Shown: one piece after another, positions 59,963 through 64,000 of the stretch
Layout: the number at the start of each line of letters is the position of its first letter
Numbering within the stretch: the first letter of the stretch is position 1
Assembly: GCA_000818945.1 (NCBI GenBank)
Contig: KN805403.1
Coordinates: forward strand, 5,194 to 69,193
Source: Schizochytrium sp. CCTCC M209059
Lineage: Eukaryota > Sar > Bigyra > Thraustochytrida > Thraustochytriidae
Direction: 5' to 3'
Length of the DNA stretch: 64,000 nucleotides
Notes under the pieces: generated by a model
What the model saw: only the letters and a program-made list of their open reading frames with translations
Databases searched by the model: none
What the model was told of the DNA's origin: nothing
Program-made: the position numbers and the translations under genes

Positions 59963-61553
59963 ATGACCGTCGACCCCGTGTCGAACGCGACGCAGCAGCG
60001 CGCGGACGAGCTCAAGGGCGAGGCCAACAAATACTTTGGACAGGCGCAGTATGCGCAGGCCATTGCAATCTACAGCGACGCGATCGAACTGTCCCCGAGC
60101 GCCGTGCTGTACTCGAACCGGGCATTTGCGCACCTGCGGACCGAGGCCTTTGGGTTGGCCATCGAAGACGCGCGCAAGGCTCTGGCGCTTGACCCGCGCT
60201 ACGTCAAGGCCTACTATCGGCTCGGGGCGGCCTACGTGGCGCTCAACAAGTACAGGCACGCGCTCAAGGGTTTCAAGCAGCTGGCCAAGCTGGCACCCAA
60301 GGACCGAGATGTGCGCACCAAGCTTACGCTCTGCGAAAAGGAGGTCAAGCGCGCTGCCTTTGGCCTACGTGGCGCTCAACAAGTACAGGCACGCGCTCAA
60401 GGTTTTCAAGCAGCTGGCCAAGCTGGCACCCAAGGACCGAGATGTGCGCACCAAGCTTACGCTCTGCGAAAAGGAGGTCAAGCGCGCTGCCTTTGAGGCT
60501 GCCATCGCCGTCGAGGCCCCCAAGCCTCTTTCCGAAACCCTGGACCTGGACTCCATGACCATTCCAGACAACTACGAGGGCCCAAGGCTCGGTGATGGCG
60601 ATGAAGTTACCGCTGACTTCGTTAGCGGCATGCTCGATTGGATGTGCGACGAAAAGCTTCTTCCAAAGAGAATCGTGGCCTCTGTCCTTGTGCAGCTCAA
60701 ACGCATCCTTGCGTCGCTGCCCTCGCTTGTGGACGTGAACATTCCCGAGGACGAGCAAACGTACATGAGCGTGCTCGGCGACACGCATGGCCAGTTTTAC
60801 GATTTGCTCAACATTTTCAAGATCAACGACCGTCCTTCGCCAACGCGCCCGTACCTTTGGAATGGCGACCTTTGCGATCGGGGCAGCTGGAGTTTCGAGA
60901 CGACCTTTACCGCTTTCGCCTACAAGGTCCTCTACCCTCAGAGCGTTTTCATCAACCGCGGCAACCACGAAACGCAAAACATGAACAAGATGTATGGTTT
61001 CGAGGGCGAAGTCATGAAAAAGTACGACGCCAACATCATGGCGCTCTTCACCGAGTGCTTCCGCACCTTGCCATACGCGCATGTTATTGAGAAAAAGGTG
61101 CTCGTTGTGCATGGCGGTCTCTTCAAGGACGACGGCGTCAAGCTCGATGACATTCGCAAGATTCCTCGCGGTGGCGAGCCGCCTGAATCGGGCATTGGCT
61201 CTGATATTCTTTGGAGCGACCCACAGCCATTCAATGGCCGTGGGCCCTCGAAGCGCGGCGTTGGTCTATCGTTCGGTCCCGACGTTACGGAACGTTTTCT
61301 CAAGGATAACAATCTCGACCTTGTCATTCGCTCGCACGAAGTTAGGGAGGAAGGTTTTCTCGAGGAGCACAATGGAAAGCTCATCACCGTGTTTTCTGCG
61401 CCAAACTACTGCGATCAGATGGGCAACAAGGGCGCCCTGATTCGCTTCCGCAAGAACAACATGAAGCCGGACCCGGTCACCTTTGAGGCCGTCCCGCATC
61501 CGGATCTCAAACCGATGGCCTACGCCAGCAACCTGGGCATGTTCGGTCTCTAA
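59963..61553 (+). CDS. PPP5C: Serine/threonine phosphatase 5 (PP5), with 133-nt internal tandem duplication
   Basis: TPR domain (three repeats, about residues 10-125) followed by a PPP catalytic domain with all metal and phosphate motifs: GDTHGQF, NGDLCDRGSW, RGNHET, HGGLF and SHEVREEGF, APNYCDQMGNKGA. PP5 acts in Hsp90-linked signalling in cytosol and nucleus. The genomic frame is broken by a tandem duplication (60230-60362 copied as 60363-60495, one mismatch, 133 nt). Removing one copy restores a 485-residue protein, close to the usual ~490-500. Removal can happen exactly as a GT-AG intron, 60344-60476, giving exons 59963-60343 and 60477-61553. Alternatives: assembly duplication or a broken allele. 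ATG at 59963. Confidence 0.92.
60230..60495 (+). repeat. 133-bp tandem duplication inside PP5 TPR region
   Basis: Copy 1 60230-60362, copy 2 60363-60495, differing at one base (CAAGGGTTT versus CAAGGTTTT). The length is 1 modulo 3, so the frame shifts after copy 1. Confidence 0.97.
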
Positions 61554-62075
61554 GTACAAGCAAAGACCTTTTTCTGCTATCCGTACGTACGATCCTGGAC
61601 AGTGCATGTTTGGGTTGTGCGAGGGCTTGAGAAGACCTCACAGAATGCAAGGAGAGTATTTGCTCCACTCACGTCCAGCCGCGGGGTGGGGGGTGGAGGG
61701 AGGCACAAAGTTCGGAAACATGTAGTGGTGTGCGACTGACGTCGATAACTGCTGCACGAATGAGCCCACCGATGCCGCCGATGACCACAAAGTAGTGGAA
61801 ATCGATCAATTGAATTTATGCCCCATGATTTGTTGCTCGTTTGCTCAGTTTGAAAGGTGCTTTTTCGAGCTCGCGTCTATGCCGAATCCAGGACAGACGT
61901 CGATGTCGATACTGAACACGATGCTGATGACGGGGAGGAACCCTTGTCTTGCACAGTGAGGATGGCTTTGGGGACAGACGCCACCGACGAGCACAAAGTA
62001 GGAGAAATTGATCAATTGAATTTATGCTGTTGCTTGTGTTTGCTTCGTTCAAATTGCAACTTTTCGAGCTCGCGT
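61554..62075. other. Convergent intergenic region holding a duplicated UBE2E 3' end
   Basis: The spacer between PP5 and the E2 gene. From about 61784 to 61985 it is a diverged copy of the 3' end of the E2 gene (see the repeat entry). The PP5-proximal 200 bp holds a G-rich stretch and is probably 3' UTR. Confidence 0.6.
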
Positions 62076-62190
62076 TTATGCCGAGGCCGGGACAGATGTC
62101 GATGCGGATGCTGATGCTGATGCTGATGATGACGAGGAGGTGCCCTCATCGTGCACAGCGGGGACCGCTTTGGGGACAAACTCCGCTTGG
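61784..62190 (-). repeat. Tandem ~206-bp duplication of E2 C-terminal codons and 3' UTR
   Basis: Copy A (about 61784-61985) and copy B (about 61990-62190) align at a 206-bp offset: both share CACAAAGTAG, ATCAATTGAATTTATG, TTTTCGAGCTCGCGT and TTTGGGGACA in the same order. Copy B carries the last codons and stop of the E2 gene. On the minus strand, copy A still reads a related tail (SVPKAILTVQDKG and later SVLDSA) ending in TAG, against VPKAVPAVHDEG ending in SVPASA in the gene. Confidence 0.85.
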
Positions 62191-63080
62191 GTTGTCATCT
62201 CAACGGTGCCCTCCTTGCCTTGGGCGCTTTCTTTGTCGATTGCAGCGGCGGTGGCCTCACTTTCAACTACCGCAGCATTCTCAGACGTGGGGCCGAAAGC
62301 CGCAGTGGATTTTTGCTGGGTGTTGGCAGCGGGGGATGCTGCTGCATGGACGGGCTGCGCGTATCGTGCCGCCCATTCGCGAGCGGTCTTGTCATGCTGC
62401 GCACGGTCATTTACAAATTCCTTGGCGATACTGGGCACCAAGGGGTCGTCCGGATTCGCGTCGGAGAGCAGCGAGCAAATCGAGAGTAACGTCTTGCCCA
62501 CGGAAAGCGCTGGGCTCCACTGATCTTTGAGCGTGTCGAGGCAGATCTCTCCATTGTTAGCAATGTTGCAGTGATAGATGCGCGTGGCAAACCTCACCTT
62601 GGGCGGCTTGAAGGGGTAGTCGGTCGGAAGCGTAATGTCCAGGAAATATTTTGCATTCTCGTACGGACTGCCTTCGGGCCCCACAATGACGGCGCCCCAC
62701 TCGAAAAAGGTGTCAACCTCCTTGGGAAAGGCCGCGCAGTTGGGAGGCGGATCGAGCGAGATTTCCACGAGTTCTTTTTGGATTCGTTTGAGCTGTCCAC
62801 TAAGCTTCATGGGCTCGCGCCGAGGTTTGGCTGCCTTGGCGCGCTTGCTTCCCTTCTTGACGCGCTTACCCTTGGCCCTCTTTACCCCGCGTTTGATTTT
62901 GTCCTTGGCATCGTCTGCGTCGCCGTCATCGTTGTCGCCGTGGGCCTCTTGTCCTGCCGGCTGCTCTCGCTCTTGCTGCTGCTCTTGTTGTGGCGAGAGC
63001 AATGCTGCATGCTCCTCGCGCTCCTCGCGCGTGGCCTCGGCCACCTCCTCGCCGCCCGCGCGCGTCTCCGCCTCGCTCAT
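62076..63080 (-). CDS. Ubiquitin-conjugating enzyme E2, UBE2E-like, with long tails
   Basis: 334 residues. The UBC fold spans about residues 93-245. It has the HCN form of the HPN motif (YHCNI), GEICLDTLKDQWSPALSV with catalytic C180, and SLLSDANPDDPLVPSIA, matching the UBE2D/E group, with the HCN variant pointing to UBE2E. The N-terminal extension (about 92 residues) is acidic, Gln-rich, then very basic (KRAKGKRVKKGSKRAK), which is consistent with nuclear localisation. The C-terminal ~90 residues are Ala/Ser/Glu-rich and not part of the core. Typical UBE2E is about 190-200 residues, so both tails are lineage-specific. The terminal tail is duplicated downstream of the stop. Confidence 0.93.
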   Translation of the reverse strand: MSEAETRAGGEEVAEATREEREEHAALLSPQQEQQQEREQPAGQEAHGDNDDGDADDAKDKIKRGVKRAKGKRVKKGSKRAKAAKPRREPMKLSGQLKRIQKELVEISLDPPPNCAAFPKEVDTFFEWGAVIVGPEGSPYENAKYFLDITLPTDYPFKPPKVRFATRIYHCNIANNGEICLDTLKDQWSPALSVGKTLLSICSLLSDANPDDPLVPSIAKEFVNDRAQHDKTAREWAARYAQPVHAAASPAANTQQKSTAAFGPTSENAAVVESEATAAAIDKESAQGKEGTVEMTTQAEFVPKAVPAVHDEGTSSSSSASASASASTSVPASA

Positions 63081-63593
63081 GGCTGGGAAAAGAGTGGTGA
63101 CGGTTAAGTGTTTGGTGAGACAGACCGTCGATCAAGCTGCCTGTCGGTCAAGTTGCCCGAATGCGGGTCCTTTGGGGGAGGGGGAGGCGAAGAGAAAACA
63201 ACCGCGACTTGCTCGCTTGCTTGCGCCCTTTTCTCGGATTGGCAGCCCATTCACATCATCCTGAAAGCGTCTTTTTCACATCTTGCAGATTGTGGCAGAC
63301 ACTTCATCCCCGAAATGAATGACGTATCGTCATGGATCGTCACAACGATCCACTCGATTATTTTCTTCCCCTTTATGAATACAAAGTAGGGAAGCTGCAG
63401 CTGCGTGCAGCAGAGCGAGAGGTGAGAGAATGCAGACCTCTTTCAATAAAGATGAGCATTTGCTCTTACCTCCAACGACGAGTTTTTCTCACCAAGAAAA
63501 GGAAACATTGAGCTCACTTTACAAACGGAAACGACAAAGAAAGGAAAAAAACGAAAGACACATGATATACGAAGGGGATCGACGTTGACAACA
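63081..63593. other. Intergenic between tandem minus-strand genes
   Basis: 513 bp between the E2 start and the stop of the next minus-strand gene. Promoter of the E2 gene and 3' UTR of the transporter. Contains an AATAAA on the plus strand (63445) of uncertain meaning. No gene. Confidence 0.45.
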
Positions 63594-64000
63594 TCAAGCA
63601 GCGAGTGCGCCAGCGGTGACTCCGTCGCCTTCCTTGTGGTAGCGCTTGACCAGAGTATCGGCAATCTCGGCCTTGGCCTTTTCCATGTCAAAGAGGTAGG
63701 TTGCGATCCAACCAATCAAAAAGAAAGGCAGCACGGCAAAGATGGCGAACTTTTTGTTCTCCTCCTCGGCGCTCTCGTTGATGAGAGTGTACAGGAGAGG
63801 CGGGAAAAAGGCGAAGATCTTGGACGCAAAGGTACGGAGGCCAAAAAAGGCGCTCTCCTGGGAACCAGGGACAATCTCGGCGAAAAAGGCAACGTTGACC
63901 GGGAAAATTGCGCCAATGCCCAGACCCCAAAAGATGGGGAATACGTACTGCATAAGGCTACCAATCTGTGTAGGCGTGCGAGCGTACGTGGATCCCTCCT
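63594..64000 (-). CDS. Atg22/UMF1-like MFS transporter, C-terminal part (runs off window)
   Basis: About 135 codons reading into the window edge at 64000. Hydrophobic helices and the segments IGAIFPVNVAFFAEIVPG and ESAFFGLRTFASKIFAFFPP match the C-terminal half of Atg22/UMF1-type major facilitator transporters (vacuolar amino acid effluxers), including the EIVP...ESAFFGL...ASK pattern. The tail is short and charged. The 5' part lies beyond the window; no in-frame stop is seen before the edge. An internal ATG at 63953 is not the start. Confidence 0.72.
   Translation of the reverse strand, partial: EGSTYARTPTQIGSLMQYVFPIFWGLGIGAIFPVNVAFFAEIVPGSQESAFFGLRTFASKIFAFFPPLLYTLINESAEEENKKFAIFAVLPFFLIGWIATYLFDMEKAKAEIADTLVKRYHKEGDGVTAGALAA

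Noticed and set aside
1..64000. tRNA and rRNA genes
   Set aside because: I looked for tRNA box B (GGTTCGANTCC) and rRNA-like conserved stretches and found none that fold into a convincing gene; a covariance-model scan would be needed to exclude them.

Overview
This is a eukaryotic nuclear contig from a compact, intron-poor, moderately GC-rich genome. Most genes are single uninterrupted reading frames, some very long (one is 2,186 codons), separated by short intergenic gaps and often arranged as divergent or convergent pairs. Poly-Gln and poly-Asp tracts, a fungal-type Zn2Cys6 factor, a class C GPCR with a bacterial-type ligand-binding ectodomain and a TIR-NACHT-WD40 protein together suggest a unicellular heterotroph. 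I infer a thraustochytrid-like stramenopile (Labyrinthulomycetes). This is inferred from style and gene content only. There are two assembly gaps (12375-12747 and 36075-36098).

Layout. 1-10.7 kb: Zn2Cys6/PAS-like regulator (+), unknown type II membrane protein (+), neurochondrin (-), and a two-intron GDSL esterase of the isoamyl-acetate hydrolase type (+). 10.8-22.8 kb: SLC35F-type transporter (-), a gene cut by the first gap (+), a complete KDM5/JARID1 histone demethylase (-), and a gene whose 5' half has conflicting reading frames (+). 23-36 kb: a degraded gene remnant next to a 547-bp perfect AAAAG array, a PstS-like/GABA-B-like receptor fusion (-), a helical-bundle/kinase/WD40 protein (+) and a GHKL ATPase with a likely mitochondrial presequence (-). 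36-47 kb: a TPR/HAD-phosphatase protein (+), a TIR-NACHT-WD40 STAND protein (-) and a TPR/IQ protein (+). 47-64 kb: an unknown Ser-rich protein (+), an NRF-6-type acyltransferase (-), an Asp-rich unknown (+), MAK16 (-), a 99-residue membrane protein (+), PP5 with a 133-nt internal tandem duplication (+), a UBE2E-like E2 (-) and the C-terminus of an Atg22-like transporter (-).

How the genes relate. Housekeeping functions (ribosome biogenesis, PP5, E2, KDM5, neurochondrin) are interspersed with one accessory-looking block, 24-44 kb. That block holds three large sensor/effector-like architectures: a phosphate-type binding protein fused to a 7TM receptor, a kinase with an N-terminal helical bundle and C-terminal WD40 propeller, and a TIR-NACHT-WD40 protein. 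The last two resemble signal-sensing or cell-death proteins of the NLR/MLKL kind. A functional link between them is speculation based on proximity and domain logic.

The most unusual observations are the PstS-GPCR fusion, the 133-nt AGGT-containing tandem duplication in PP5 (frame-breaking unless removed, and exactly removable as a GT-AG intron), the kinase-WD40 protein and the TIR-NACHT-WD40 protein with a retained candidate catalytic glutamate.
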